A stretch of DNA of 64,000 bases from contig NW_027478161.1 in assembly GCF_051020975.1 (NCBI RefSeq), positions 25,642,001-25,706,000 on the forward strand, read 5' to 3'. Source of the DNA: Osmia lignaria lignaria (Eukaryota; Arthropoda; Insecta; Hymenoptera; Megachilidae). The notes beneath the pieces are model-generated. The model saw only the letters and a list, made by a program, of their open reading frames with translations, was not told where the DNA came from and made no database searches. The translations under genes and the position numbers were made by a program. Of this stretch, positions 24,611 through 38,110 are shown piece by piece (positions within the stretch are counted from its first letter, which is position 1; every line of letters starts with the position of its first letter).

Positions 24611-27182
24611 TGATCAGAAGCGTAGTTTTCGAGATATATCGAGATATTTAAAAGTTCCGAAGCCGCACCAACATAATAGAGATACAGAAACACCGTGGCC
24701 CCTTTCTTTGAGATAACTCTGCACTATTGCGAGCTGCAAATGCCACTTCCAGCTTAGCTGTGCAGAAGAAGAACAACAAGAAGAAGAAATATCTCTAAAT
24801 ATGCCCGTTAGGCCCCTTCCCTTGAGATAAATCTGCAAATATCTCGGAAACGAAGCGAGCTATGGCAAAATGTTAAGAGACCTGTTTTGTAGAGAATTAA
24901 GTTTCCTACTTTTTATGTTCTATGATATTTTTTGATCAGATGCGTAGGTCTCGAGATATATCGAGATATTTAAAAGTTCCGAAGCCGCACCAACATAATA
25001 GAGATACAGAAACACCGTGGCCCCTTTCTTTGAGATAACTCTGCACTATTGCGAGCTGCAAATGCCACTTCCAGCTTAGCTGTGCAGAAGAAGAATAACT
25101 AGAAGAAGAAATATCTCGAAATATGTCCGTCAGGCCCCCTCCCTTGAGATAAATCTGCATATATCTCGGAAACGAAGCGAGCTATGGCAAAATGTTAAGA
25201 GACCTTTTTTGTAGAGAATTAAGTTTCCTACTTTTTATGTTCTATGATATTTTTTGATCAGATGCGTAGTTCTCGAGATATATCAAGATATCTAAAAGTT
25301 CCGAAGCCGCACCAACATAATAGAGATACAGAAACACCGTGGCCCCTTTCTTTGAGATAACTCTGCACTAGTGCGAGCCGCAAATGCCACTTCCAGCTTA
25401 GCTGTGCAGAAGAAGAACAACAAGAAGAAATATCTCGAAATATGTCCGTCAGGCCCCTTCCCTTGAGATGTATCTGCAAATATCTCGGAAACGAAGCGAG
25501 CTATGGCAAAATGTTAAGAGACCTTTTTTGTAGAGAATTATGTTTCCTACAATTTATGTTCCCATGATATTTTTTGATCAGAAGCGTAGTTTTCGAGATA
25601 TATCGAGATATTTAAAAGTTCCGAAGCCGCACCAACATAATAGAGATACTGAAACACCGTGGCCCCTTTCTTTGAGATAACTCTGCACTAGTGCGAGCCG
25701 CAAATGCCACTTCCAGCTTAGCTGTGCAGAAGAAGAATAACTAGAAGAAGAAATATCTCGAAATATGTCCGTCAGGCCCCTTCCCTTGAGATAAATCTGC
25801 AAATATCTCGGAAACGAAGCGAGCTATGGCAAAATGTTAAGAGACCTTTTTTGTAGAGAATTAAGTTTCCTACTTTTTATGTTCTATGATATTTTTTGAT
25901 CAGATGCGTAGTTCTCGAGATATATCAAGATATCTAAAAGTTCCGAAGCCGCACCAACATAATAGAGATACAGAAACACCGTGGCCCCTTTCTTTGAGAT
26001 AACTCTGCACTAGTGCGAGCCGCAAATGCCACTTCCAGCTTAGCTGTGCAGAAGAAGAAGAACAAGAAGAAATATCTCGAAATATGTCCGTCAGGCCCCT
26101 TCCCTTGAGATAAATCAGCAAATATCTCGGAAATGAAGCGAGCTATGGCAAAATGTTGAGAGACCTTTTTTGTAGGGAATTAAGTTTCCTACTTTTTATG
26201 TTCTATGATATTTTTTGATCAGATGCGTAGTTCTCGAGATATATCAAGATATTTAAAAGTTCCGAAGCCGCACCAACATAATAGAGATACAGCAACACCG
26301 TGGCCACTTTCTTTGAGATAACTCTGCACTATTGCGAGCTGCAAATGCCACTTCCAGCTTAGCTGTGCAGAAAAAGAACAACAAGAAGAAGAAATATCTC
26401 GAAATATGTCCGTCAGGCCCCTTCCCTTGAGATAAATCTGCAAATATCTCGGAAACGAAGGGAGCTATGGCAAAATGTTAAGAGACCTTTTTTGTAGAGA
26501 ATTAAGTTTCCTACTTTTTATGTTCTACAATATTTTTTGATCAGATGCGTAGTTCTCGAGATATATCAAGATATTTAAAAGTTCCGAAGCCGCACCAACA
26601 TAATAGAGATACAGAAACACCGTGGCCCCTTTCTTTGAGATAACTCTGCACTAGTGCGAGATGCAAATGCCACTTCCAGCTTAGCTGTGCAGAAGAAGAA
26701 CAACAAGAAGAAGAAATATCTCGAAATATGTCCGTCAGGCCCCTTCCCTTGAGATAAATCTGCAAATATCTGGGAAACGAAGCGAGCTATGGCAAAATGT
26801 TAAGAGACCTTTTTTGTAGAGAATTAAGTTTCCTACTTTTTATGTTCTATGATATTTTTTGATCAGATGCGTAGTTCTGGAGATATATCAAGATATTTAA
26901 AAGTTCCGAAGCCGCACCAACATAATAGAGATACAGAAACACCGTGGCCCCTTTCTTTGAGATAACTTTGCACTATTGCGAGCTGCAAATGCCACTTCCA
27001 GCTTAGCTGTGCAGAAGAAGAACAACAAGAAGAAGAAATATCTCGAAATATGTCCGTCAGGCCCCTTCCCTTGAGATGTATCTGCAAATATCTCGGAAAC
27101 GAAGCGAGCTATGGCAAAATGTTAAGAGACCTTTTTTGTAGAGAATTATGTTTCCTACAATTTATGTTCCCATGATATTTTT
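24611..27182. repeat. Eight-monomer unit (2572 bp)
   Basis: Monomers start at 24611, 24933, 25255, 25575, 25897, 26216, 26538 and 26860. The first three recur at 27183, 27505 and 27827 with the same marker set: CTCTAAATATGCCC, then GAATAACTAGAAG with GGCCCCCTCCC and TGCATATATC, then AGATATCTAAAAG with a one-unit-shorter purine tract. The insert of one C in GTTCCCATGATATT marks the spacers before 25575, 27183 and 28147. Confidence 0.8.
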
Positions 27183-28146
27183 TGATCAGAAGCGTAGTTT
27201 TCGAGATATATCGAGATATTTAAAAGTTCCGAACCCGCACCAACATAATAGAGATACAGAAACACCGTGGCCCCTTTCTTTGAGATAACTCTGCACTATT
27301 GCGAGCTGCAAATGCCACTTCCAGCTTAGCTGTGCAGAAGAAGAACAACAAGAAGAAGAAATATCTCTAAATATGCCCGTTAGGCCCCTTCCCTTGAGAT
27401 AAATCTGCAAATATCTCGGAAACGAAGCGAGCTATGGCAAAATGTTAAGAGACCTGTTTTGTAGAGAATTAAGTTTCCTACTTTTTATGTTCTATGATAT
27501 TTTTTGATCAGATGCGTAGGTCTCGAGATATATCGAGATATTTAAAAGTTCCGAAGCCGCACCAACATAATAGAGATACAGAAACACCGTGGCCCCTTTC
27601 TTTGAGATAACTCTGCACTATTGCGAGCTGCAAATGCCACTTCCAGCTTAGCTGTGCAGAAGAAGAATAACTAGAAGAAGAAATATCTCGAAATATGTCC
27701 GTCAGGCCCCCTCCCTTGAGATAAATCTGCATATATCTCGGAAACGAAGCGAGCTATGGCAAAATGTTAAGAGACCTTTTTTGTAGAGAATTAAGTTTCC
27801 TACTTTTTATGTTCTATGATATTTTTTGATCAGATGCGTAGTTCTCGAGATATATCAAGATATCTAAAAGTTCCGAAGCCGCACCAACATAATAGAGATA
27901 CAGAAACACCGTGGCCCCTTTCTTTGAGATAACTCTGCACTAGTGCGAGCCGCAAATGCCACTTCCAGCTTAGCTGTGCAGAAGAAGAACAACAAGAAGA
28001 AATATCTCGAAATATGTCCGTCAGGCCCCTTCCCTTGAGATGTATCTGCAAATATCTCGGAAACGAAGCGAGCTATGGCAAAATGTTAAGAGACCTTTTT
28101 TGTAGAGAATTATGTTTCCTACAATTTATGTTCCCATGATATTTTT
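27183..28146. repeat. Partial second copy of the eight-monomer unit
   Basis: Three monomers at 27183, 27505 and 27827 repeat 24611, 24933 and 25255 at an offset of 2572 bp, and the same C insertion in the spacer closes the copy. The order then changes, so the repeat is incomplete. Confidence 0.78.
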
Positions 28147-31100
28147 TGATCAGAAGCGTAGTTTTCGAGATATATCGAGATATTTAAAAGTTCCGAACCC
28201 GCACCAACATAATAGAGATACAGAAACACCGTGGCCCCTTTCTTTGAGATAACTCTGCACTATTGCGAGCTGCAAATGCCACTTCCAGCTTAGCTGTGCA
28301 GAAGAAGAACAACAAGAAGAAGAAATATCTCGAAATATGTCCGTCAGGCCCCTTCCCTTGAGATAAATCTGCAAATATCTCGGAAACGAAGCGAGGTATG
28401 GCAAAATGTTAAGAGACATTTTTTGTGGAGAATTATGTTTCCTACAATTTATGTTCTACGATATTTTTTGATCAGAAGCGTAGTTTTCGAGATATATCGA
28501 GATATTTAAAAGTTCCGAAGCCGCACCAACATAATAGAGATACAGAAACACCGTGGCCCCTTTCTTTGAGATAACTCTGCACTAGTGCGAGCCGCAAATG
28601 CCACTTCCAGCTTAGCTGTGCAGAAGAAGAACAACAAGAAGAAGAAATATCTCGAAATATGTCCGTCAGGCCCCTTCCCTTGAGATAAATCTGCAAATAT
28701 CTCGGAAACGAAGCGAGCTATGGCAAAATGTTATGAGACTTTATTTGTAGAGAATTAAGTTTCCTACTTTTTATGTTCGATGATATTTTTTGATCAGATG
28801 CGTAGTTCTCGAGATATATCAAGATATTTAAAAGTTCCGAAGCCGCACCAACATAATAGAGATACAGAAACACCGTGGCCCCTTTCTTTGAGATAACTCT
28901 GCACTATTGCGAGCTGCAAATGCCACTTCCAGCTTAGCTGTGCAGAAGAAGAACAACAAGAAGAAGAAATATCTCTAAATATGCCCGTTAGGCCGCTTCC
29001 CTTGAGATAAATCTGCAAATATCTCGGAAACGAAGCGAGCTATCGCAAAATGTTAAGAGACCTGTTTTGTAGAGAATTAAGTTTCCTACTTTTTATGTTC
29101 TATGATATTTTTTGATCAGATGCTTAGTTCTGGAGATATATCAAGATATTTAAAAGTTCCGAAGCCGCACCAACATAATAGAGATACAGAAACACCGTGG
29201 CCCCTTTCTTTGAGATAACTCTGCACTATTGCGAGCTGCAAATGCCACTTCCAGCTTAGCTGTGCAGAAGAAGAATAACTAGAAGAAGAAATATCTCGAA
29301 ATATGTCCGTCAGGCCCCTTCCCTTGAGATAAATCTGCAAATATCTCGGAAACGAAGCGAGCTATGGCAAAATGTTAAGAGACCTTTTTTGTAGAGAATT
29401 AAGTTTCCTACTTTTTATGTTCTATGATATTTTTTGATCAGATGCGTAGTTCTCGAGATATATCAAGATATTTAAAAGTACCGAAGCCGCACCAACATAA
29501 TAGAGATACAGCAACACCGTGGCCCCTTTCTTCGAGATAACTCTGCACTATTGCGAGCTGCAAATGCCACTTCCAGCTTAGCTGTGCAGAAGAAGAACAA
29601 CAAGAAGAAGAAATATCTCGAAATATGTCCGTCAGGCCCCTTCCCTTGAGATATATCTGCAAATATCTCGGAAACGAAGCGAGCTATGGCAAAATGTTAA
29701 GAGACGTTTTTTGTAGAGAATTATGTTTCCTACAATTTATGTTCTATGATATTTTTTGATCAGAAGCGTAGTTTTCGAGATATATCGAGATATTTAAAAG
29801 TTCCGAAGCTGCACCAACATAATAGAGGTACAGAAACACCGTGGCCCCTTTCTTTGAGATAACTCTGCACTAGTGCGAGCCGCAAATGCCACTTCCAGCT
29901 TAGCTGTGCAGAAGAAGAACAACAAGAAGAAATATCTCGAAATATGTCCGTCAGGCCCCTTCCCTTGAGATAAATCTGCAAATATCTCGGAAACGAAGCG
30001 AGCTATGGCAAAATGTTGAGAGACCTTTTTTGTAGAGAATTAAGTTTCCTACTTTTTATGTTCTATGATATTTTTTGATCAGATGCGTAGTTCTCGAGAT
30101 ATATCAAGATATTTAAAAGTTCCGAAGCCGCACCAACATAATAGAGATACAGCAACACCGTGGCCACTTTCTTTGAGATAACTCTGCACTATTGCGAGCT
30201 GCAAATGCCACTTCCAGCTTAGCTGTGCAGAAGAAGAACAACAAGAAGAAGAAATATCTCGAAATATGTCCGTCAGGCCCCTTCCCTTGAGATAAATCTG
30301 CAAATATCTCGGAAACGAAGCGAGCTATGGCAAAATGTTAAGAGACCTTTTTTGTAGAGAATTAAGTTTCCTACTTTTTATGTTCTACAATATTTTTTGA
30401 TCAGATGCGTAGTTCTCGAGATATATCAAGATATTTAAAAGTTCCGAAGCCGCACCAACATAATAGAGATACAGAAACACCGTGGCCCCTTTCTTTGAGA
30501 TAACTCTGCACTAGTGCGAGATGCAAATGCCACTTCCAGCTTAGCTGTGCAGAAGAAGAACAACAAGAAGAAGAAATATCTCGAAATATGTCCGTCAGGC
30601 CCCTTCCCTTGAGATAAATCTGCAAATATCTGGGAAACGAAGCGAGCTATGGCAAAATGTTAAGAGACCTTTTTTGTAGAGAATTAAGTTTCCTACTTTT
30701 TATGTTCTATGATATTTTTTGATCAGATGCGTAGTTCTCGAGATATATCAAGATATTTAAAAGTTCCGAAGCCGCACCAACATAATAGAGATACAGAAAC
30801 ACCGTGGCCCCATTCTTTGAGATAACTTTGCACTATTGCGAGCTGCAAATGCCACTTCCAGCTTAGCTGTGCAGAAGAAGAACAACAAGAAGAAGAAATA
30901 TCTCGAAATATGTCCGTCAGGCCCCTTCCCTTGAGATGTATCTGCAAATATCTCGGAAACGAAGCGAGCTATGGCAAAATGTTAAGAGACCTTTTTTGTA
31001 GAGAATTATGTTTCCTACAATTTATGTTCCCATGATATTTTTTGATCAGAAGCGTAGTTATCGAGATATATCGAGATATTTAAAAGTTCCGAACCCGCAC

Positions 31101-31683
31101 CAACATAATAGAGATACAGAAACACCGTGGCCCCTTTCTTTGAGATAACTCTGCACTAGTGCGAGCCGCAAATGCCACTTCCAGCTTAGCTGTGCAGAAG
31201 AAGAACAACAAGAAGAAATATCTCGAAATATGTCCGTCAGGCCCCTTCCCTTGAGATAAATCAGCAAATATCTCGGAAATGAAGCGAGCTATGGCAAAAT
31301 GTTAAGAGACCTTTTTTGTAGAGAATTAAGTTTCCTACTTTTTATGTTCTATGATATTTTTTGATCAGATGCTTAGTTCTCGAGATATATCAAGATATTT
31401 AAAAGTTCCCAAGCCGCACCAACATAATAGAGATACAGAAACACCGTGGCCCCTTTCTTTGAGATAACTCTGCACTATTGCGAGCTGCAAATGCCACTTC
31501 CAGCTTAGCTGTGCAGAAGAAGAACAAGAAGAAGAAGAAATATCTCGAAATATGTCCGTCAGGCCCCTTCCCTTGAGATAAATCTGCAAATATCTCGGAA
31601 ACGTAGCGAGCTATGGCAAAATGTTAAGAGACCTTTTTTGTAGAGAATTAAGTTTCCTACGTTTTATGTTCTATGATATTTTT
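28147..31683. repeat. Eleven-monomer unit (3537 bp), copy 1
   Basis: Monomers start at 28147, 28469, 28791, 29113, 29435, 29757, 30076, 30398, 30720, 31043 and 31362. The back of the first and the next five recur 3537 bp later. The rare spacer TTTTTTGTGGAGAATTATG, near 28420, is seen again only near 31960. The later part, from about 30076 to 31740, recurs instead at 36181-37845 at an offset of 6105 bp. The monomer at 31043 is 319 bp and 30720 is 323 bp. Confidence 0.82.
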
Positions 31684-33613
31684 TGATCAGATGCGTAGTT
31701 CTCGAGATATATCAAGATATTTAAAAGTTCCGAAGCCGCACCAACATAATAGAGGTACCGAAACACCGTGGCCCCTTTCTTTGAGATAACTCTGCACTAT
31801 TGCGAGCTGCAAATGCCACTTCCAGCTTAGCTGTGCAGAAGAAGAACAACAAGAAGAAGAAATATCTCGAAATATGTCCGTCAGGCCCCTTCCCTTGAGA
31901 TAAATCTGCAAATATCTCGGAAACGAAGCGAGGTATGGCAAAATGTTAAGAGACATTTTTTGTGGAGAATTATGTTTCCTACAATTTATGTTCTACGATA
32001 TTTTTTGATCAGAAGCGTAGTTTTCGAGATATATCGAGATATTTAAAAGTTCCGAAGCCGCACCAACATAATAGAGATACAGAAACACCGTGGCCCCTTT
32101 CTTTGAGATAACTCTGCACTAGTGCGAGCCGCAAATGCCACTTCCAGCTTAGCTGTGCAGAAGAAGAACAACAAGAAGAAGAAATATCTCGAAATATGTC
32201 CGTCAGGCCCCTTCCCTTGAGATAAATCTGCAAATATCTCGGAAACGAAGCGAGCTATGGCAAAATGTTATGAGACTTTATTTGTAGAGAATTAAGTTTC
32301 CTACTTTTTATGTTCGATGATATTTTTTGAACAGATGCGTAGTTCTCGAGATATATCAAGATATTTAAAAGTTCCGAAGCCGCACCAACATAATAGAGAT
32401 ACAGAAACACCGTGGCCCCTTTCTTTGAGATAACTCTGCACTATTGCGAGCTGCAAATGCCACTTCCAGCTTAGCTGTGCAGAAGAAGAACAACAAGAAG
32501 AAGAAATATCTCTAAATATGCCCGTTAGGCCGCTTCCCTTGAGATAAATCTGCAAATATCTCGGAAACGAAGCGAGCTATCGCAAAATGTTAAGAGACCT
32601 GTTTTGTAGAGAATTAAGTTTCCTACTTTTTATGTTCTATGATATTTTTTGATCAGATGCTTAGTTCTCGAGATATATCAAGATATTTAAAAGTTCCGAA
32701 GCCGCACCAACATAATAGAGATACAGAAACACCGTGGCCCCTTTCTTTGAGATAACTCTGCACTATTGCGAGCTGCAAATGCCACTTCCAGCTTAGCTGT
32801 GCAGAAGAAGAATAACTAGAAGAAGAAATATCTCGAAATATGTCCGTCAGGCCCCTTCCCTTGAGATAAATCTGCAAATATCTCGAAAACGAAGCGAGCT
32901 ATGGCAAAATGTTAAGAGACCTTTTTTGTAGACAATTAAGTTTCCTACTTTTTATGTTCTATGATATTTTTTGATCAGATGCGTAGTTCTCGAGATATAT
33001 CAAGATATTTAAAAGTACCGATGCCGCACCAACATAATAGAGATACAGCAACACCGTGGCCCCTTTCTTCGAGATAACTCTGCACTATTGCGAGCTGCAA
33101 ATGCCACTTCCAGCTTAGCTGTGCAGAAGAAGAACAACAAGAAGAAGAAATATCTCGAAATATGTCCGTCAGGCCCCTTCCCTTGAGATATATCTGCAAA
33201 TATCTCGGAAACGAAGCGAGCTATGGCAAAATGTTAAGAGACGTTTTTTGTAGAGAATTATGTTTCCTACAATTTATGTTCTATGATATTTTTTGATCAG
33301 AAGCGTAGTTTTCGAGATATATCGAGATATTTAAAAGTTCCGAAGCTGCACCAACATAATAGAGGTACAGAAACACCGTGGCCCCTTTCTTTGAGATAAC
33401 TCTGCACTAGTGCGAGCCGCAAATGCCACTTCCAGCTTAGCTGTGCAGAAGAAGAACAACAAGAAGAAATATCTCGAAATATGTCCGTCAGGCCCCTTCC
33501 CTTGAGATAAATCTGCAAATATCTCTGAAACGAAGCGAGCTATGGCAAAATGTTAAGAGACCTTTTTTGTAGAGAATTATGTTTCCTACAATTTATGTTC
33601 CCATGATATTTTT
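31684..33613. repeat. Eleven-monomer unit, partial copy 2
   Basis: Six monomers at 31684, 32006, 32328, 32650, 32972 and 33294 repeat 28147-30075. Markers are GTTATGAGACTTTATTTG, CTCTAAATATGCCC, GATGCTTAG, GTACCGA with TTCGAGATAAC, and GACGTTTTTTG. After 33614 the order departs from copy 1. The monomer at 32328 has TGAACA in place of TGATCA. Confidence 0.8.
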
Positions 33614-33935
33614 TGATCAGAAGCGTAGTTTTCGACATATATCGAGATATTTAAAAGTTCCGAAGCCGCACCAACATAATAGAGATACAGAAACACCGTG
33701 GCCCCTTTCTTTGAGATAACTCTGCACTAGTGCGAGCCGCAAATGCCACTTCCAGCTTAGCTGTGCAGAAGAAGAATAACTAGAAGAAGAAATATCTCGA
33801 AATATGTCCGTCAGGCCCCTTCCCTTGAGATAAATCTGCAAATATCTCGGAAACGAAGCGAGCTATGGCAAAATGTTAAGAGACCTTTTTTGTAGAGAAT
33901 TAAGTTTCCTACTTTTTATGTTCTATGATATTTTT
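33614..33935. repeat. Single monomer linking two higher-order blocks
   Basis: This 322 bp monomer resembles that at 25575: GATCAGAAGCG front, GTGCGAGCCG and GAATAACTAGAAG. It follows the C-insert spacer GTTCCCATGATATT and carries a private TTTTCGACATATATC change. Confidence 0.7.
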
Positions 33936-36502
33936 TGATCAGATGCGTAGTTCTCGAGATATATCAAGATATTTAAAAGTTCCGAAGCCGCACCAACATA
34001 ATAGAGATACAGCATCACCGTGGCCCCTTTCTTTGAGATAACTCTGCAGTATTGCGAGCTGCAAATGCCACTTCCAGCTTAGCTGTGCAGAAGAAGAACA
34101 ACAAGAAGAAGAAATATCTCGAAATATGTCCGTCAGGCCCCCTCCCTTGAGATAAATCTGCATATATCTCGGAAACGAAGCGAGCTATGGCAAAATGTTA
34201 AGAGACCTTTTTTGTAGAGAATTAAGTTTCCTACTTTTTATGTTCTATGATATTTTTTGATCAGATGCGTAGTTCTCGAGATATATCAAGATATCTAAAA
34301 GTTCCGAAGCCGCACCAACATAATAGAGATACAGAAACACCGTGGCCCCTTTCTTTGAGATAACTCTGCACTAGTGCGAGCCGCAAATGCCACTTCCAGC
34401 TTAGCTGTGCAGAAGAAGAATAACTAGAAGAAGAAATATCTCGAAATATGTCCGTCAGGCCCCTTCCCTTGAGATAAATCTGCAAATATCTCGGAAACGA
34501 AGCGAGCTATGGCAAAATGTTAAGAGACCTTTTTTGTAGAGAATTAAGTTTCCTACTTTTTATGTTCTATGATATTTTTTGATCAGATGCGTAGTTCTCG
34601 AGATATATCAAGATATCTAAAAGTTCCGAAGCCGCACCAACATAATAGAGATACAGAAACACCGTGGCCCCTTTCTTTGAGATAACTCTGCACTAGTGCG
34701 AGCCGCAAATGCCACTTCCAGCTTAGCTGTGCAGAAGAAGAACAACAAGAAGAAATATCTCGAAATATGTCCGTCAGGCCCCTTCCCTTGAGATAAATCA
34801 GCAAATATCTCGGAAATGAAGCGAGCTATGGCAAAATGTTGAGAGACCTTTTTTGTAGAGAATTAAGTTTCCTACTTTTTATGTTCTATGATATTTTTTG
34901 ATCAGATGCGTAGTTCTCGAGATATATCAAGATATTTAAAAGTTCCGAAGCCGCACCAACATAATAGAGATACAGCAACACCGTGGCCACTTTCTTTGAG
35001 ATAACTCTGCACTATTGCGAGCTGCAAATGCCACTTCCAGCTTAGCTGTGCAGAAGAAGAACAACAAGAAGAAGAAATATCTCGAAATATGTCCGTCAGG
35101 CCCCTTCCCTTGAGATAAATCTGCAAATATCTCGGAAACGAAGCGAGCTATGGCAAAATGTTAAGAGACCTTTTTTGTAGAGAATTAAGTTTCCTACTTT
35201 TTATGTTCTATGATATTTTTTGATCAGATGCGTAGTTCTCGAGATATATCAAGATATTTAAAAGTTCCGAAGCCGCACCAACATAATAGAGATACAGCAT
35301 CACCGTGGCCCCTTTCTTTGAGATAACTCTGCAGTATTGCGAGCTGCAAATGCCACTTCCAGCTTAGCTGTGCAGAAGAAGAACAACAAGAAGAAGAAAT
35401 ATCTCGAAATATGTCCGTCAGGCCCCCTCCCTTGAGATAAATCTGCATATATCTCGGAAACGAAGCGAGCTATGGCAAAATGTTAAGAGACCTTTTTTGT
35501 AGAGAATTAAGTTTCCTACTTTTTATGTTCTATGATATTTTTTGATCAGATGCGTAGTTCTCGAGATATATCAAGATATCTAAAAGTTCCGAAGCCGCAC
35601 CAACATAATAGAGATACAGAAACACCGTGGCCCCTTTCTTTGAGATAACTCTGCACTAGTGCGAGCCGCAAATGCCACTTCCAGCTTAGCTGTGCAGAAG
35701 AAGAACAACAAGAAGAAATATCTCGAAATATGTCCGTCAGGCCCCTTCCCTTGAGATGTATCTGCAAATATCTCGGAAACGAAGCGAGCTATGGCAAAAT
35801 GTTAAGAGACCTTTTTTGTAGAGAATTAAGTTTTCTACTTTTTATGTTCTATGATATTTTTTGATCAGATGCGTAGTTCTCGAGATATATCAAGATATCT
35901 AAAAGTTCCGAAGCCGCACCAACATAATAGAGATACAGAAACACCGTGGCCCCTTTCTTTGAGATAACTCTGCACTAGTGCGAGCCGCAAATGCCACTTC
36001 CAGCTTAGCTGTGCAGAAGAAGAACAACAAGAAGAAATATCTCGAAATATGTCCGTCAGGCCCCTTCCCTTGAGATAAATCAGCAAATATCTCGGAAATG
36101 AAGCGAGCTATGGCAAAATGTTGAGAGACCTTTTTTGTAGAGAATTAAGTTTCCTACTTTTTATGTTCTATGATATTTTTTGATCAGATGCGTAGTTCTC
36201 GAGATATATCAAGATATTTAAAAGTTCCGAAGCCGCACCAACATAATAGAGATACAGCAACACCGTGGCCACTTTCTTTGAGATAACTCTGCACTATTGC
36301 GAGCTGCAAATGCCACTTCCAGCTTAGCTGTGCAGAAGAAGAACAACAAGAAGAAGAAATATCTCGAAATATGTCCGTCAGGCCCCTTCCCTTGAGATAA
36401 ATCTGCAAATATCTCGGAAACGAAGCGAGCTATGGCAAAATGTTAAGAGACCTTTTTTGTAGAGAATTAAGTTTCCTACTTTTTATGTTCTACAATATTT
36501 TT
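33936..36502. repeat. Four-monomer unit in two tandem copies
   Basis: Copy 1 has monomers at 33936, 34258, 34580 and 34899; copy 2 has 35221, 35543, 35862 and 36181. The offset is 1285 bp for the first pair and 1282 bp for the last two. Markers are CAGCATCACC with CTGCAGTATTG in the first monomer, AGATATCTAAAAG in the second and third, AATCAGCAAATATC with GGAAATGAAGC in the third, and CAGCAACACCGTGGCCAC in the fourth. The second monomers differ in the purine tract (TAACTAG in copy 1, a 3 bp shorter tract in copy 2), so some later exchange has occurred. Confidence 0.82.
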
Positions 36503-38110
36503 TGATCAGATGCGTAGTTCTCGAGATATATCAAGATATTTAAAAGTTCCGAAGCCGCACCAACATAATAGAGATACAGAAACACCGTGGCCCCTTTCTT
36601 TGAGATAACTCTGCACTAGTGCGAGATGCAAATGCCACTTCCAGCTTAGCTGTGCAGAAGAAGAACAACAAGAAGAAGAAATATCTCGAAATATGTCCGT
36701 CAGGCCCCTTCCCTTGAGATAAATCTGCAAATATCTGGGAAACGAAGCGAGCTATGGCAAAATGTTAAGAGACCTTTTTTGTAGAGAATTAAGTTTCCTA
36801 CTTTTTATGTTCTATGATATTTTTTGATCAGATGCGTAGTTCTCGAGATATATCAAGATATTTAAAAGTTCCGAAGCCGCACCAACATAATAGAGATACA
36901 GAAACACCGTGGCCCCTTTCTTTGAGATAACTTTGCACTATTGCGAGCTGCAAATGCCACTTCCAGCTTAGCTGTGCAGAAGAAGAACAACAAGAAGAAG
37001 AAATATCTCGAAATATGTCCGTCAGGCCCCTTCCCTTGAGATGTATCTGCAAATATCTCGGAAACGAAGCGAGCTATGGCAAAATGTTAAGAGACCTTTT
37101 TTGTAGAGAATTATGTTTCCTACAATTTATGTTCCCATGATATTTTTTGATCAGAAGCGTAGTTTTCGAGATATATCGAGATATTTAAAAGTTCCGAACC
37201 CGCACCAACATAATAGAGATACAGAAACACCGTGGCCCCTTTCTTTGAGATAACTCTGCACTAGTGCGAGCCGCAAATGCCACTTCCAGCTTAGCTGTGC
37301 AGAAGAAGAACAACAAGAAGAAATATCTCGAAATATGTCCGTCAGGCCCCTTCCCTTGAGATAAATCAGCAAATATCTCGGAAATGAAGCGAGCTATGGC
37401 AAAACGTTAAGAGACCTTTTTTGTAGAGAATTAAGTTTCCTACTTTTTATGTTCTATGATATTTTTTGATCAGATGCTTAGTTCTCGAGATATATCAAGA
37501 TATTTAAAAGTTCCCAAGCCGCACCAACATAATAGAGATACAGAAACACCGTGGCCCCTTTCTTTGAGATAACTCTGCACTATTGCGAGCTGCAAATGCC
37601 ACTTCCAGCTTAGCTGTGCAGAAGAAGAACAAGAAGAAGAAGAAATATCTCGAAATATGTCCGTCAGGCCCCTTCCCTTGAGATAAATCTGCAAATATCT
37701 CGGAAACGTAGCGAGCTATGGCAAAATGTTAAGAGACCTTTTTTGTAGAGAATTAAGTTTCCTACGTTTTATGTTCTATGATATTTTTTGATCAGATGCG
37801 TAGTTCTCGAGATATATCAAGATATTTAAAAGTTCCGAAGCCGCACCAACATAATAGAGATACAGAAACACCGCGGCCCCTTTCTTTGAGATAACTCTGC
37901 ACTATTGCGAGCTGCAAATGCCACTTCCAGCTTAGCTGTGCAGAAGAAGAACAACAAGAAGGAGAAATATCTCGAAATATGTCCGTCAGGCCCCTTCCCT
38001 TGAGATAAATCTGCAAATATCTCGGAAACGAAGCGAGCTATGGCAAAATGTTATGAGACTTTATTTGTAGAGAATTAAGTTTCCTACAATTTATGTTCTA
38101 TGATATTTTT
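36503..38110. repeat. Continuation copied from 30.4-31.7 kb
   Basis: Monomers at 36503, 36825, 37148, 37467 and 37789 follow the same order as 30398, 30720, 31043, 31362 and 31684, at an offset of 6105 bp. Shared markers are TATCTGGGAAACG, the C-insert spacer, GTTCCCAAGCC, GAAACGTAGCGAGC and CCTACGTTTTATG. The same leading monomers also occur at 26216-26859, so this small set is present at least three times. Confidence 0.8.
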
